Origin: Nemertoderma westbladi
Taxonomy: Eukaryota > Xenacoelomorpha > Nemertodermatida > Nemertodermatidae
Direction of reading: 5' to 3'
Assembly (NCBI GenBank): GCA_032718475.1
Contig: JAUCBJ010008389.1
Coordinates: 1 to 64,000, forward strand
DNA length: 64,000 bases
The notes beneath the pieces were generated by a model that was given only the letters and a program-made list of their open reading frames with translations, searched no databases and was not told the origin of the DNA. Both the position numbers and the translations under genes were made by a program. Of the stretch, positions 55,122-63,079 are shown piece after piece. Numbering within the stretch: the first letter of the stretch is position 1; the number at the start of each line of letters is the position of its first letter.

Positions 55122-58100
55122 GCTGCTACGCCTTAACTTTGCTATCCGTCGCAATATATTGCTATGCCTAAATGATTTTCTAATTTTATACACTTTCCAT
55201 CCAAGTAACCTAAACCTACTTACTGGTAATAATGTATAACAAGTGGACATAACATGGTCGGCTAAATAGCTGGCTAAACGGACATTCGTTATACGCGTCA
55301 CGTGCTGCGCGAAGGATCCACGACCAGTAATTTACAATATCAGTTTATGTTCATTAAACTTCAGGTTTCTGCCAATTTTATCCATTTTGCATATGTTAAT
55401 ATATTTTAAACTTCTTTGATTTGTCTAGTAAACTGGTTTGAGTAATTGTGGGTTTCCGGTAGAAACCTGTTATCGATACTGGCATTGATTGCGGTGCTGA
55501 TTAAAGCAAACGCAAAAACTCGAAATAGATGAAATTCCATTCGATTTGTATTAAATTCTAGAGCCTAATGTATTCCACTTTCCTCTGTGATAGGTATTCA
55601 CTGCTATACCTCATAGCGTGACGTTTTGGTCACTGTCAGTTAGAAAAAATAATGTCGGTAGTTTTTTTGTTGTTTAATAGCATGATTTTTTACTTTTTCG
55701 GTGTAAACATATTTTACCTTCATAGTTGATAGTGTTTTGTACCATGATTGGCAGTGCAGTGTGTTTTCCATTTGGAGCGGCCTGTATGAAGTTGGGACCG
55801 ACCGGCTTTTGTACAAAATATATAATAATGTGAACATTTTGTCTTTAAATTTGGAACGTTCTATCTAAAAATGTGGAACATTCTGTCTAAACATGTGGAA
55901 CGTTCTGTCTAAAAATGTGGAACGTTTTGTCTAAACATGTGGAACGTTCTGTCTAAAAATGTGGAACATTCTGTCTAAACATGTGGAACGTTCTGTCTAA
56001 AAATGTGGAACGTTTTTTCTAAACATGTGGAACGTTCTGTCTAAAAATGTGGAACGTTCCGTCTAAACATGTGGAACGTTCTGTCTAAACATGTTGAACG
56101 TTCTGTCTAAAAATGTGATGTTGTGCGATTGGGAATTGGTTTGTGGGATTTGATGTTGTAATGGCTCTGATTGCCAATGGCATTGTATTAAAGGTAACTT
56201 AAATGACCTTGGTTGGACGTGTACCGTTTTTATAACTCACTTACTGGACACCACGAACATCAAAGAGAATCTCAATCTGGTTTGCATTAATTTTCATTTG
56301 ATGTTTTCCTGACCGCATATTGTTTAAATTTGATTAGTATCATTTTTAGCAGATCCCCAGCGACCATTTAGGCCTAGGCTCTACCATTAACCCCAGTTAT
56401 TATTAGCAAACCTTAAATAATTTGTAATATTTATTTGATTGATAAATCCGCTGCAAACCAAAAGTGCTAATAATATGGTGCAATGTTACACAGTTTGACC
56501 TAATGTCTGACTGTTGCACAAAAAACCTCATCATTTTTGCACATCATGTTTCTAACAAGTGTTTCTTTAGGATGTGAACTAACGTGTATTTTATTTGGTC
56601 GCGGGTTATCTGGGAACAGTTTGCTGCAACAAAATTGAAAGTAATTAAAACTAATTACACTGGTCTCTATTGAATCGTTCTATTTTATTTTCAAAGTGTA
56701 CATTGTCTGAATCAGTGATATCACAGATGATGCGTTGTGTTCGTTTGGTTTGATTAGGTTAACAATAATTGTAAGCGGCCTACCTTTATTTGAAATTTAA
56801 TGAAATTTATTGCGATTTTTATAGTTACTTTATTTTGGTGTAGTTACTTAAATATATATATATATATTGTGCTTAGTTTGGTGCATAAAGCAGCTTATAG
56901 CTTTAGATTTCTACTTTTCAGTGTGTTGCGTATTTTTTATGGCATATTTCAGCTAATTAATTTACTTGCACTTTGATCTGTTTTAATAACACAAAGGTTT
57001 TCCTATGGCTTTTCGCAGTGAATTTAGATTAACGCAGTTTCAAGTTTCCTATGAGTTTGCATAGCAGTTAGTCATTTAGTTAGGTAAATAATAATCCTAG
57101 TAGTCCTTAACTATCTACCATAAAATAACATAACATTTATAAACCTAAAAATGACATGCTAACAAACGTAAACTAACATGCTAAGCTAACTTAACGTAAA
57201 CTAACATGCTAAACTCTTAGCATCACCGTGCTAACATTATAATAACTGAATCCGATTTATTATGGTTTATTTTCAACTTCACTAATATAAACAACCACCT
57301 CATTTATTATCTAACTAACTACTTTACAGATAACTAATTTTATTTCCCCTGCATCCCAATTTAACAGTTCTTACTCGTACGCTTTATTTTATTTTGTATT
57401 TCCCCTTTCTTGGCAGAATATTACATTAATTTTATTGATAATAATAAATATAGACCGTCTCATTGACAATAGTTTTCATGGCAGACGTTATAATTCTTTG
57501 TTAATATGTAGGTGGAATTCCTGCTGGTTTTCGATCGAACAGTAACAATCGCGACCACCCATACAGAAGGACAGAAAGAAGGGATAAAAACATCCATGGT
57601 GGGTTACATTTTAGTTTTTAATTCTCCAGTTTTTATTATAATTTCTTAATTTTATTTTGCAGTTTCTTTTATGTTCCTTCGCACCCAACATAAGATCATC
57701 GTAAATCACACCAATTCGCATTAACGTGGTGAATTGTTGTATTCAATCAATATGATTAAAAAATAAATAAATAAATAAATAATACATGTGTTTTGCTTAT
57801 AACCAGACGGTGGGGTCAGACAGACGGTGGGGTCAGACAGACGGTGGGGTCAGACACGCACGGTGGGGTCAGACAGACGGTGGGGTCAGACAGACGGTGG
57901 GGTCAGACACGCACGGTGGGGTCAGACAGACGGTGGGGTCAGACACGCACGGTGGGGTCAAACAGACGTTGGGGTCAGACAGACGTGGGGTCAGACAGAC
58001 GGTGGGGTCAGACAGACGGTGGGGTCAGACAGACGGTGGGGTCAGAAATATCCCGAAGTTCAATAAGGTTGTTTTGTTTAAACTCTAATCCTAATAATAT

Positions 58101-58861
58101 TAATTATTAATAATAAAATTTATATTAAATAATTTACGTATAAATAATTTTAATATTGTATATATATCGATTGTTTTTGAGTTTTCATACATTCACAACA
58201 TATACTTAACCTGATCGTTGACATTAACACTATGTTTACAGATTTCGACGACTTAATTTTCTGTTTATAAAAAGTAGGGAAAAGTACACCGTTCACATAT
58301 CTTTGAATATATTCGATGTTGAAATACATTATTGCTATTAAATTACCGGTACACACGGGGTTGCGACACGGTCTGGCGATGTAGGCCTATCCATCGCTAA
58401 TTATTTTGTATTTTCAATTCCTCAAGAAGAGCTGAAGACTATAATATTTCCTATTTTTTTTAGATGTAAATAAATCATCGTGCTATATTTATATTATTTT
58501 CCGCATTTGAGCGAATAAATTCTCAGGTTCTTTTCATATTTTTCTATATATATTAATAATAATTGACATTCTGCATGAAACATTACTGTGGCTGCACTAA
58601 AACACCGGACAAATAATTATGTTATATTAACATGACCATTCCTCATTTCCGAACAATAATTATTATATTAGTCTAATTATAACCAATTAATATTGAGGTT
58701 GTGACAATCTTTGCTTACCTAATAGTTAACCTATTTCGATACTATTCATCTATTAGTTATTGCTTTGAATTAATACAAAATTCTTCTCTCTTTTTTAACA
58801 CAACCTGAATTTCATTTTAATTAACTAATTATCTGTGTTTCTCCATTTAGCCCCTCAATGA
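21823..58861 (+). CDS. qki/how: STAR-family RNA-binding protein, Quaking/HOW orthologue (spliced)
   Basis: Proposed join: 21823-21943, 28771-28946, 33826-33942, 41754-41897, one of 49516-49606 or 52824-52968, then 54095-54256, 54627-54881, 57512-57598, 58851-58861. All phases agree, giving 387 aa (exon 5a) or 405 aa (exon 5b), near HOW (405) and QKI-5 (341). Domains: QUA1 dimerisation region [13 protein letters not shown] to RLIDDEI (residues 11-42), Ala/Pro/Gly-rich linker, KH with [18 protein letters not shown] and GPRG loop 108-111, [16 protein letters not shown], then QUA2 ([15 protein letters not shown]), an Ala/Tyr-rich C-terminal half, and a basic HPYRR-type tail resembling the QKI-5 nuclear signal. 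STAR proteins bind ACUAAY plus UAAY sites and control splicing, stability and translation. Introns total about 36 kb and hold most of the window's arrays. The start has a good Kozak context (A at -3, G at +4). Confidence 0.93.
22181..24174. repeat. 41-bp minisatellite interrupted by LINE copy D
   Basis: The unit contains CCCCAACCTGTGTGAGTGGG and GATTCCCAGTGGACATTAACG (about 41 bp); a longer variant has GGCCCAG inserted. Blocks at 22181-22624 and 23576-24174 share unit and orientation and are separated only by the LINE, so the insertion split an existing array. Confidence 0.93.
22624..23575 (-). mobile_element. RTE-like LINE copy D, 5'-truncated, open reading frame kept
   Basis: The minus strand is open for 303 codons (23574-22663): [25 protein letters not shown] (RT motif C), [40 protein letters not shown], and an end at DKPAQHS identical to copy C. 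It starts just after motif B, so it is 5'-truncated, and has no stop or frameshift. The tail ends GATCCTAGTAGTAG. The flanks ACGTTAACGCCC (22613-22624) and ACATTAACGCCC (23576-23587) could be a target-site duplication, although both are also repeat-unit sequence. A young insertion that cannot encode a complete protein. Confidence 0.9.
24700..25130 (-). pseudogene. CR1/jockey-like LINE, C-terminal RT fragment
   Basis: The minus strand reads [15 protein letters not shown], then [17 protein letters not shown], then in the next frame [39 protein letters not shown], a stop, and [18 protein letters not shown]. The order L-GL-TL-RR-GDM, HN, REHFFSxRVVxxWNxLP is the usual C-terminus of CR1/jockey-type LINE reverse transcriptases, distinct from the RTE copies here. 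Broken by at least one frameshift and one stop. Confidence 0.75.
27540..28040. repeat. Degenerate CCAGGAC / AATAACTG repeat region
   Basis: Recurring short strings (GTCCAGGAC, TATCCAGGACATTAG, CAATAACTGTCC, AATAACTATTAGGG) in no strict period, suggesting a decayed tandem array within intron 1. Confidence 0.5.
28771..28946 (+). CDS. qki/how: STAR gene exon 2 (linker and KH start)
   Basis: Acceptor TCTATTGTAG, donor GTAAGT. Completes Glu41, then [16 protein letters not shown], a Pro/Ala/Gln-rich linker, and [35 protein letters not shown] matches the entry to the KH domain in QKI and HOW. 58 codons; ends in phase 0. Confidence 0.93.
28947..33825 (+). other. STAR gene intron 2, 4.9 kb
   Basis: Holds an 18-nt C run (29446-29463), about 2.3 kb of unremarkable sequence (29464-31825; a possible B-box-like GGGTTTCGATTCCGG near 30663 is too weak to call), the 58-bp array (31826-33620), and a 40-nt C run (33672-33711) about 115 nt before exon 3. 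No other exon recognised. Confidence 0.8.
31826..33620. repeat. 58-bp tandem array, about 31 copies
   Basis: The period of 58 bp was measured from 31826 to 31884. The unit runs GCCTCCACTCAGACCATCAG, AAGCTGCTCCATTATAGCTT, TACCTGAGCCACGAGATA. Copies are nearly identical and differ mainly at two sites (AAGCT/AAACT and TTATAG/TTAAAG). Such homogeneity indicates recent expansion. Confidence 0.97.
33826..33942 (+). CDS. qki/how: STAR gene exon 3 (KH core, GPRG loop)
   Basis: Acceptor TTTGTTTCAG, donor GTTAGT. 39 codons in phase 0: [20 protein letters not shown], then [19 protein letters not shown]. The GxxG loop is GPRG, which grips the RNA backbone. It aligns along its whole length with the QKI/HOW KH core; the residues after GPRG ([16 protein letters not shown]) differ from vertebrate QKI but keep the helix pattern. 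Confidence 0.95.
34335..34538. mobile_element. Small MITE-like element containing a 68-bp-repeat relative
   Basis: Inverted termini GTAAAACGCGGATCCGG at 34335 and CCGGATCCGCGTTTTAC ending 34538; the match extends to about 21 bp. Inside, on the minus strand, lies one copy related to the 14341-15845 array (AAGGAGCAGGTTACAGAGGC, then TTAACCAAAACAATAAAC; plus-strand 34447-34503). Total 204 bp, non-coding. Confidence 0.6.
35227..38097. repeat. 2.9-kb AT-rich 17-bp tandem array (TTGCATATTATAATATA)
   Basis: About 165-170 copies of a 17-bp unit. The main variants are TATAATATATTGCA and TATAAGATATTGCA, with rare ACAT, GCGT, CCAT and GTAT versions. Variants come in blocks (the AAGATA type dominates around 36900-37600), indicating segmental duplication. 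Much of the unit is self-complementary (TATTATAATA), so single strands could fold repeatedly. Confidence 0.97.
38613..40958. repeat. 2.3-kb 17-bp tandem array (CCAGGGGTCTTTATATC)
   Basis: About 130 units of 17 bp, with TATATCCC/TATGTCCC and AGGGG/AGTGG/AGAGG variants and a recurrent 6-bp insertion (GGGCAG, GGACAG or GGTCAG). Since 17 is not a multiple of three, each frame cycles through the same 51-nt, 17-codon peptide period; none contains a stop, giving three overlapping ORFs of 720-803 codons. These are artefacts within an intron. The array touches the head of the SINE at 40961. Confidence 0.97.
40961..41250 (+). mobile_element. tRNA-derived SINE with Ceph/Meta-like core
   Basis: Head 40961-41036: A box TAGCTCATTTGGTTGAGCGC and a perfect B box GGTTCGAACCC. 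Body: CAGCCTTTCATCCCATGG, GTTCGATAAAATGAAGACTA, GTTGAATTACTGGGAGC, which resembles the central domain of cephalopod-type and Meta-SINEs as I remember it. The 3' part ends in an AATTATAATGATGATTATTA-like simple tail. The acceptor arms do not pair, so this is not a working tRNA gene. Confidence 0.75.
41754..41897 (+). CDS. qki/how: STAR gene exon 4 (KH C-terminal half)
   Basis: Acceptor TAATATTTCACAG, donor CAG|GTGAAT. 48 codons, phase 0 at both ends: [63 protein letters not shown] is a signature of the STAR-type extended KH domain. Confidence 0.95.
45903..46432. repeat. 54-bp tandem array, about 10 copies
   Basis: The unit contains GTTGCTAGGTATGAGACCGT, ACGTCTGTTAGGGCAGCCAG and CAGCCTTATAGGTA. 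The first copies are shorter or rearranged; internal copies are identical by eye. Confidence 0.95.
47400..47474 (-). mobile_element. tRNA-like segment, probable SINE head
   Basis: The minus strand has the A-box-like TAGCTAGTTGAGTGGGTTGC and a B box GGTTCGACTC that fits the consensus, at tRNA spacing. The sequence continues GGGACGGGTCAGTTGCGATT without a pairing acceptor stem, which favours a SINE over a tRNA gene. Confidence 0.5.
47651..48622. repeat. 38-bp tandem array, about 25 copies
   Basis: The unit contains AATGGCCTTGTGGCACAGCA and CGGTTGTGGTGGAACAGT. Variants are TTGCGG/TTGTGG/TTGCGACAC and GTGGTGG/GTGGGGG/GTGGTAG. Minus-strand open frames of 282-328 codons in all three frames come from the repeat and are not genes. 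Confidence 0.96.
48623..49069. other. AT-rich part of intron 4
   Basis: Nothing recognisable; the minus-strand open frame at 48659-48865 has no known motif. Confidence 0.5.
49070..49404. mobile_element. MITE with inverted repeats of about 74 bp
   Basis: The left arm starts AGGGCAATAACGGATAGCG at 49070; the right arm ends CGCTATTCGTTATTGCCCT at 49404. Arms match over about 74 bp with a few mismatches, including ATATTTTAAAAGAATATAAC and GTAAAACGCAGCTG. The centre of about 185 bp is AT-rich and non-coding. Target-site duplication not resolved. Confidence 0.8.
49516..49606 (+). CDS. qki/how: STAR gene exon 5a (QUA2, alternative)
   Basis: Acceptor TTGATATCAG, donor G|GTAGAC. 30 codons plus one base: [30 protein letters not shown]. 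Corresponds to the QUA2 RNA-contact region (EGED-LK--QL-ELAI-NGTYR in QKI/HOW). The leftover G joins CT of exon 6 as Ala. Phase 0 in, phase 1 out, the same as exon 5b. Confidence 0.9.
49607..52823 (+). other. Intron between alternative exons 5a and 5b
   Basis: 3.2 kb, mostly the 35-bp array (50028-52495), preceded by an ATT-rich microsatellite (about 49906-49968). The 49607-49900 and 52496-52823 parts show no exon. The acceptor of 5b is CCAACACAG with only a modest pyrimidine tract. Confidence 0.8.
50028..52495. repeat. 2.5-kb 35-bp array with higher-order structure
   Basis: The 35-bp unit contains GATACATAAGGTCGGTCTTA and GTGAATAAAATTATT. Variants (TTAGTGAATATAATTATTGAT, with TAAAATTATTGAT and TTTGTGAATAAAATTATCGAT forms) recur in fixed order, giving higher-order repeats of two and three units (70 and 105 bp). 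From about 52060 the unit loses 7 bp (AGTGAAT) and the period becomes 28 bp. Confidence 0.96.
52824..52968 (+). CDS. qki/how: STAR gene exon 5b (QUA2, alternative)
   Basis: [20 protein letters not shown] then TYRE, 19 of the first 24 residues identical to exon 5a and the rest conservative. Two donors keep the phase: a perfect C|GTAAGT at 52969 (48 codons plus one base) and a weaker A|GTACCA at 52897 (24 codons plus one base). The longer form adds a Thr/Ser/Gly-rich segment. Its QUA2 is slightly closer to fly HOW and vertebrate QKI (EDxLKKxQLMELAI) than that of 5a. Confidence 0.87.
52969..54094 (+). other. Intron between exons 5b and 6
   Basis: Extremely AT-rich: T-rich to about 53400, then A-rich from 53400 to about 53590 (poly-A and AAAAAG runs), which could pair as a long imperfect hairpin. 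No coding signal. Confidence 0.7.
54095..54256 (+). CDS. qki/how: STAR gene exon 6 (Ala-rich C-terminal region)
   Basis: Acceptor CTATTTCAG, donor G|GTGAGT. The two entry bases complete the codon from exon 5. Encodes [53 protein letters not shown]. The region after QUA2 is poorly conserved in STAR proteins, so assignment rests on matching phases, splice sites and composition. Confidence 0.85.
54257..54626 (+). other. Intron between exons 6 and 7
   Basis: 370 bp, AT-rich, no recognisable element. The acceptor is CTATCTTTAG. Confidence 0.7.
54627..54881 (+). CDS. qki/how: STAR gene exon 7 (Tyr/Ala-rich region)
   Basis: 84 codons with matching phase 1 joints on both sides: [60 protein letters not shown], then [20 protein letters not shown]. 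The [13 protein letters not shown] run parallels the Tyr/Ala-rich APYDYANYAAL segment of HOW. Donor G|GTATGT. The frame stays open past the donor to a stop at 54974-54976. Confidence 0.85.
55846..56117. repeat. 22-bp tandem array (ATGTGGAACGTTCTGTCTAA)
   Basis: About 12 copies of a 22-bp unit alternating TCTAAAAATG and TCTAAACATG, giving a 44-bp higher-order period in the middle. Confidence 0.93.
57172..57338 (+). promoter_or_regulatory. ACTAAY cluster, candidate STAR/Quaking response elements
   Basis: Five ACTAAY hexamers within 167 nt: ACTAAC at 57172, 57200 and 57314; ACTAAT at 57281 and 57333. They are interspersed with many TAAC/TAAT half sites (for example GCTAAGCTAACTTAACG). The known Quaking element is ACUAAY with a nearby UAAY. 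Two of the five lie in a near-duplicate CGTAAACTAACATGCT. The cluster begins 340 nt upstream of exon 8 and is too far away for all copies to be branch points. Confidence 0.5.
57512..57598 (+). CDS. qki/how: STAR gene exon 8 (basic HPYRR tail)
   Basis: Acceptor TTAATATGTAG, donor G|GTGGGT. GT completes Gly from exon 7, then [28 protein letters not shown]. The DHPYRR motif followed by basic residues resembles the HPYQR of QKI-5 and HOW that precedes or forms the nuclear localisation signal. If the donor is not used, the frame reads GGLHFSF and stops. Confidence 0.88.
57599..58850 (+). other. Last STAR intron with 15-bp array
   Basis: Contains an AAAT microsatellite (about 57760-57782) and the 15-bp array (57803-58047). 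58048-58790 is AT-rich. The 3' end has a branch-like TTAACTAAT (58822) and a pyrimidine tract leading to CTCCATTTAG. Confidence 0.75.
57803..58047. repeat. 15-bp tandem array (AGACGGTGGGGTCAG)
   Basis: About 16 copies, with an ACACGCACGGTGGGGTCAG variant interspersed. Gly/Arg/Thr-rich open frames in all three + frames are artefacts. Confidence 0.95.
58851..58861 (+). CDS. qki/how: STAR gene exon 9 (last two codons and stop)
   Basis: After CTCCATTTAG the phase carried from exon 8 gives Ala (G+CC), Pro, Gln, then TGA at 58859-58861. The acceptor is strong, but an exon with so few codons cannot be proved from sequence alone. Another frame here stays open for 32 codons ([20 protein letters not shown] and on), but its phase does not fit exon 8. 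Confidence 0.55.
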
Positions 58862-61344
58862 GCTACTGACCAATCAGCTACTAACTGGACTACCATTGGC
58901 TGCTTCTTCCTGTCTAACACTCACCTCCATATTGTTGCCCGGCAACTGATGTCATGCCAACATTTCATGAGCTAATAATATTAAGCAGATTGATCTAATA
59001 ACTAAACTACAGTGTTAACAAGATGTTACCCAGAATGCATAGCGCGCCTAACTTTGTTAGTAGGACTATATCTTCTGGTAGATTTAGATCATTGTTTATA
59101 AAAATAGTAGAATGGCATGGAATTATTACTTTGTGTGTGAAGATACCAAGCAAATAATATATTATTTTGTAAACAGACACTCATTTTTAATTTTTTGTTG
59201 TTTTTCTTACAATACAATATCATAATCATAATTATTAATAGAATTATGATAGTTAATAAATTTTATTTATTCTTTGTTCTTAGTTAACCATTCAAAGTTA
59301 ACCAACGCCCTAAAAGATGAAATAATTTATTTAGTCAACCTACTTTCATATTAATTATTGCGCACATTTTATAAAGTTGCACAAAAACAAAACCTACGAG
59401 CAACCCCCCCCCCCCCCCCCCCCCCCCCCCTAATTATATTTCTTACTGACTATGTATTACAGCAATGTGCTGTGCATTTTTATATCATGCACGACCTAGA
59501 TTTTAGTATTTCTTTAAGTTTGTTTTAATAAATTATAATATAATTTATTAAAATTAGATAATATTATTATCTAATATACAATAACATTTAACTAACTCCT
59601 TTAACTAGTTAGTTAATAACATTTAACTAACTAGTTTACAGTATAATTTACCATCATTTTTCATAATAATTCTTTATTAGATTGGCTTTACACGCAAAGA
59701 ATAATTGATTTCTGCCATTTTGATTTTCATATAATAATGATATATTCGCATGTATTTTTTAGCTTTTGAAGATGCATCACAAATATTAATTTAATCGAAT
59801 TTCGGTCACATTTCCTGTTTAGGTTTAGTAACAGTTAGCTCGCTTACAGTGCTTTTACTCAAATATTGTGTAGCTGATTAATTGAATAATAATTTAAATG
59901 TTTATCGGTTGATGCCAATAATCTATCCTTTGGATTATCCTGTATTATTTCCGAACTCTTTACATTCAATGTATTCTCCGTTCTCCCTAAATTGTTGTAC
60001 TATTTCAACCCTTATTAGGCTTAATGTTAATATCCAAATATTATAATCACTATTATAATAATAACATTATATAATAATATAATAATAATACATTATAATC
60101 ATTTGTAACAAGAAATTGATGAACTATCACTGAATATATACAAAATGTATACTGTAGATGCAATGAACTATTTTAGTGCACACATACAACAATGGAAATT
60201 ATGGTCAACTATGATTTTTTAAATATTTTGATTAAGTTTTTGTTACAACCTTTGGCCCAAAATTTGAATCTTATTGTACAACTATTTTTTAACTTTTTGT
60301 GGTATCTGTCCCAACTAAAAAGGTGCTTAAAACTTTCTCACTTCACTAAAAATTTATATACCTAAAAATAATACAAAGGCTTTAAAACCATATAAACTAA
60401 ATATCGTGTATTTGTACAGTTATAATATTTTATTTTTAATATATTTGGCAAAATTATCTTTTAGAACTATTTTCATTTGCGGGCAGACCTACACATTTGT
60501 GGAAAGTCAAATCTTGGTTGATACTGATTTGTAAGTGACTATTATGGCTATTGTAATTAAATTATTTATTATTTTATCTTTCATGAAGTCAGTATTTCTC
60601 TATAAAACTGTTTCAGAGAGTACCGGTAGTACTATTTAACTCCTAACTAATAATAATGCTTAACTAATTGCATGTTAATTATTACTGTCCATTGATACTG
60701 CGACCTATAACACAAAAGTAATTGAGTCTTTGTAGTATAAATTACCTTATAGCCGATAAATAGTTGCGTAGATTTACGTAATATACCAATTAATTAATAG
60801 TCGTCTATTTCTTTTCTATTAATTTTATCACTTTATCGATAAATATAAATTTTATCATTAACTGAGTATAGCGATTTCTATGCAAGCCTTCTTATTAATC
60901 ATGACAGTAAAATATTATTTTTAAAATTCAGTTTATTTTTTGACAGTGTTTTGTTCTATAATCTGAATTCTAGCATGTTATTACTGAATTTAGTTATTAA
61001 TAAAATTGCTTTAATGGTATTCTATTGTGTAGCATACTGTTTGGTATTTAAAATCGTGAACTGAGTGATAATTAATTAAATTTATTAAATGTTTGTATTT
61101 TGATATCATGATGTATACGTGTATTGCAATTATAAGCAGGTCTCGTTATAACTTGAAGTATTACTGAGTGAATTTAACAAATTATTTTATTTTCTGCACA
61201 ACAGTTATTGTGTATACAGGTATATAATACTTAATAAATATATAAATTTATCCAATTTATCATGTAAATTAAAATTTTGTATCAACAATATAATGTCGTT
61301 TTATTCATAAAAATATTGTACTAATGTTTTTATTACTGATGTAC
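58862..61344 (+). other. Putative STAR 3' UTR and AT-rich flank
   Basis: Very AT-rich. AATAAA occurs at 59255-59260 and several times later, so the poly(A) site is open. ACTAAY motifs occur at 58880, 59591, 59626, 60646 and 60663. A C27 run lies at 59404-59430. No ORF or conserved domain is seen. Confidence 0.5.
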
Positions 61345-61975
61345 CATATATCACCATCTCCAAGTATTACCGGGATGTACCATTTGTCCCCAAGTATTAC
61401 CTGATGTACCATATATATGTCTCTCAAGTACAACCTGATGTACAATTTGTCCCCAAGCATTTCATGATGTACCATTTGTCCCCAAGTATTACCTGATGTA
61501 CCATATATTTGTCTGTCAAGTACTACCTGATGTACAATTTGTCCCCAAGCATTTCATGATGTACCATTTGTCCCCAAGTATTTGTCCCCAAGTATTACCT
61601 GATGTACCATATATTTGTCTGTCAAGTACTACCTGATGTACAATTTGTCCCCAAGCATTTCATGATGTACCATTTGTCCCCAAGTATTACCTGATGTACC
61701 ATATATTTATCTGTCAAGTACTATCTGATTTACAATTTGTCCCCAAGCATTTCATGATGTACCATTTGTCCCCAAGTATTACCTGATGTACCATATATTT
61801 GTCTGTCAAGTACTACCTGATGTACAATTTGTCCCCAAGCATTTCATGATGTACCATTTGTCCCAAAGTATTACCTGATGTACCATATATTTGTCTCTCA
61901 AGTACTATCTGATTTACAATTTGTCCCCAAGTATTTCATGATGTACCATTTGTCCCAAGTATTTCATGATGTACC
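61345..61975. repeat. Higher-order array, trimer of about 92 bp (GATGTACCATTTGTCCCC)
   Basis: Three related units of about 29-34 bp (GATGTACCATATATTTGTCT..., GATGTACAATTTGTCCCC..., GATGTACCATTTGTCCCC...) repeat in fixed order as a trimer of about 92 bp. The array is broken at 61976 by a GC-rich insert and continues at 62332. Confidence 0.92.
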
Positions 61976-62331
61976 ATGCCCGCAAATACCTCTCGTCCAA
62001 CAACGTCAACCCCACCGACTACGGTACTGGCCCCTGTTTTCTGCTGACGGGGCTCTGTCGAACAACGCGTCCCTGATAGCAGTAAAGGGGGTCTCTCTCT
62101 ATCTGAGGGGCAGTATTCCCCATTATTGCCGCGGAACTGCCCCCAACTCATCACCTCTCCCACTCTCGCTCTCCGCACGAACAATGTCCTCAAATCTACA
62201 CCACCAACCCGCTCCCTACCCCGACAGCCGACACCCACCCCACCTACTACTGACACAATTGTTCCCAATACAACACAAACCCAGGATACATTTGCAATCT
62301 TACCAACTACAGCGGTACAGCTTGCCCAACG
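61976..62331 (+). other. GC-rich insert of unknown origin within the array
   Basis: About 355 bp, much more GC-rich than its surroundings. The + frame from ATG at 61976 is open to 62331 except for one TGA (62045-62047) and encodes Thr/Pro-rich sequence (NTSRPTTSTPPTTVLAPVFC; STPPTRSLPRQPTPTPPTTD). It resembles low-complexity parts of retroelement ORF1 or gag-like proteins, but I cannot assign a family. The opposite strand is also open for 110 codons. Confidence 0.4.
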
Positions 62332-63079
62332 TATGCATGATGTACCACTTGTCCCCAGAATATACTGAGTACCATATATTTGTCTCTCAAGTACTATCTG
62401 ATTACAATTTACCCAAGTTACATGATGTACAATAATTTGTTACTCAAGTACCGTACTATCTGATCAATTTGCTCCCAAGTATTCCTGATGTCAATTTGTC
62501 GCCAAGTATTCCTGATGTCCATATATCATCATCTTCACAGTATTACATGTACATTTGTTCACAAAAATTATTGTCTCAAGATTACGTGACTGTACCATAT
62601 CTGTTACCAGTACTCTGATGTACAATTTGTCCCAAGTATTCATGATGTACAATTTGTCCCAAGTTTACGATGTACCAAATTTGTATCTCAAGTACTGGCT
62701 GATTTCAATTTACTTCCTATAGTACTACCGATGTACAATTTGTCCCAAGAATCATGATGTCAATTTGTCCCGTATTACCTGATGTACCATTATTTGTATC
62801 TCAAGTACTATCTGATTTACAATTTGTCCCCAAGTATTACATGACTTACAATTTGTTCCCAAGTATTACATGACTTACAATTTGTTCCGCAAGTATTACC
62901 TGATGTACCATATATTTGTCTCTCAAGTACTATCTGATTTACAATTTGTCCCCAGGGTATTTCCTGATGTACCATTTGTCCCCAAGTATTACCTGACGTA
63001 CCATATATTTGTCTCTCAAGTACTATCTGATTTACAATTTATTCCCAAGTATTACCTGATGTACCATTTGTCCCCAAGT
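62332..63079. repeat. Continuation of the GATGTACCATTTGTCCCC array, partly decayed
   Basis: Same unit as 61345-61975. The section of about 62370-62800 has many 1-3 bp deletions, whereas 62860-63079 is regular again. Decay is uneven along the array. Confidence 0.88.

Larger units (their letters stand above)
54882..57511 (+). other. STAR gene intron before the tail exon, with regulatory candidates
   Basis: 2.6 kb. Contains a TGTC microsatellite (about 55086-55119), the 22-bp array (55846-56117), a short (TA)n (about 56842-56866) and the ACTAAY cluster at 57172-57338. The rest (55120-55845, 56118-57150) is AT-rich without exons I can recognise. Confidence 0.7.

Noticed and set aside
58851-58950. 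32-codon open frame ([13 protein letters not shown]...) as the STAR C-terminus
   Set aside because: Phase does not match the exon 8 donor; the matching phase stops after three codons.
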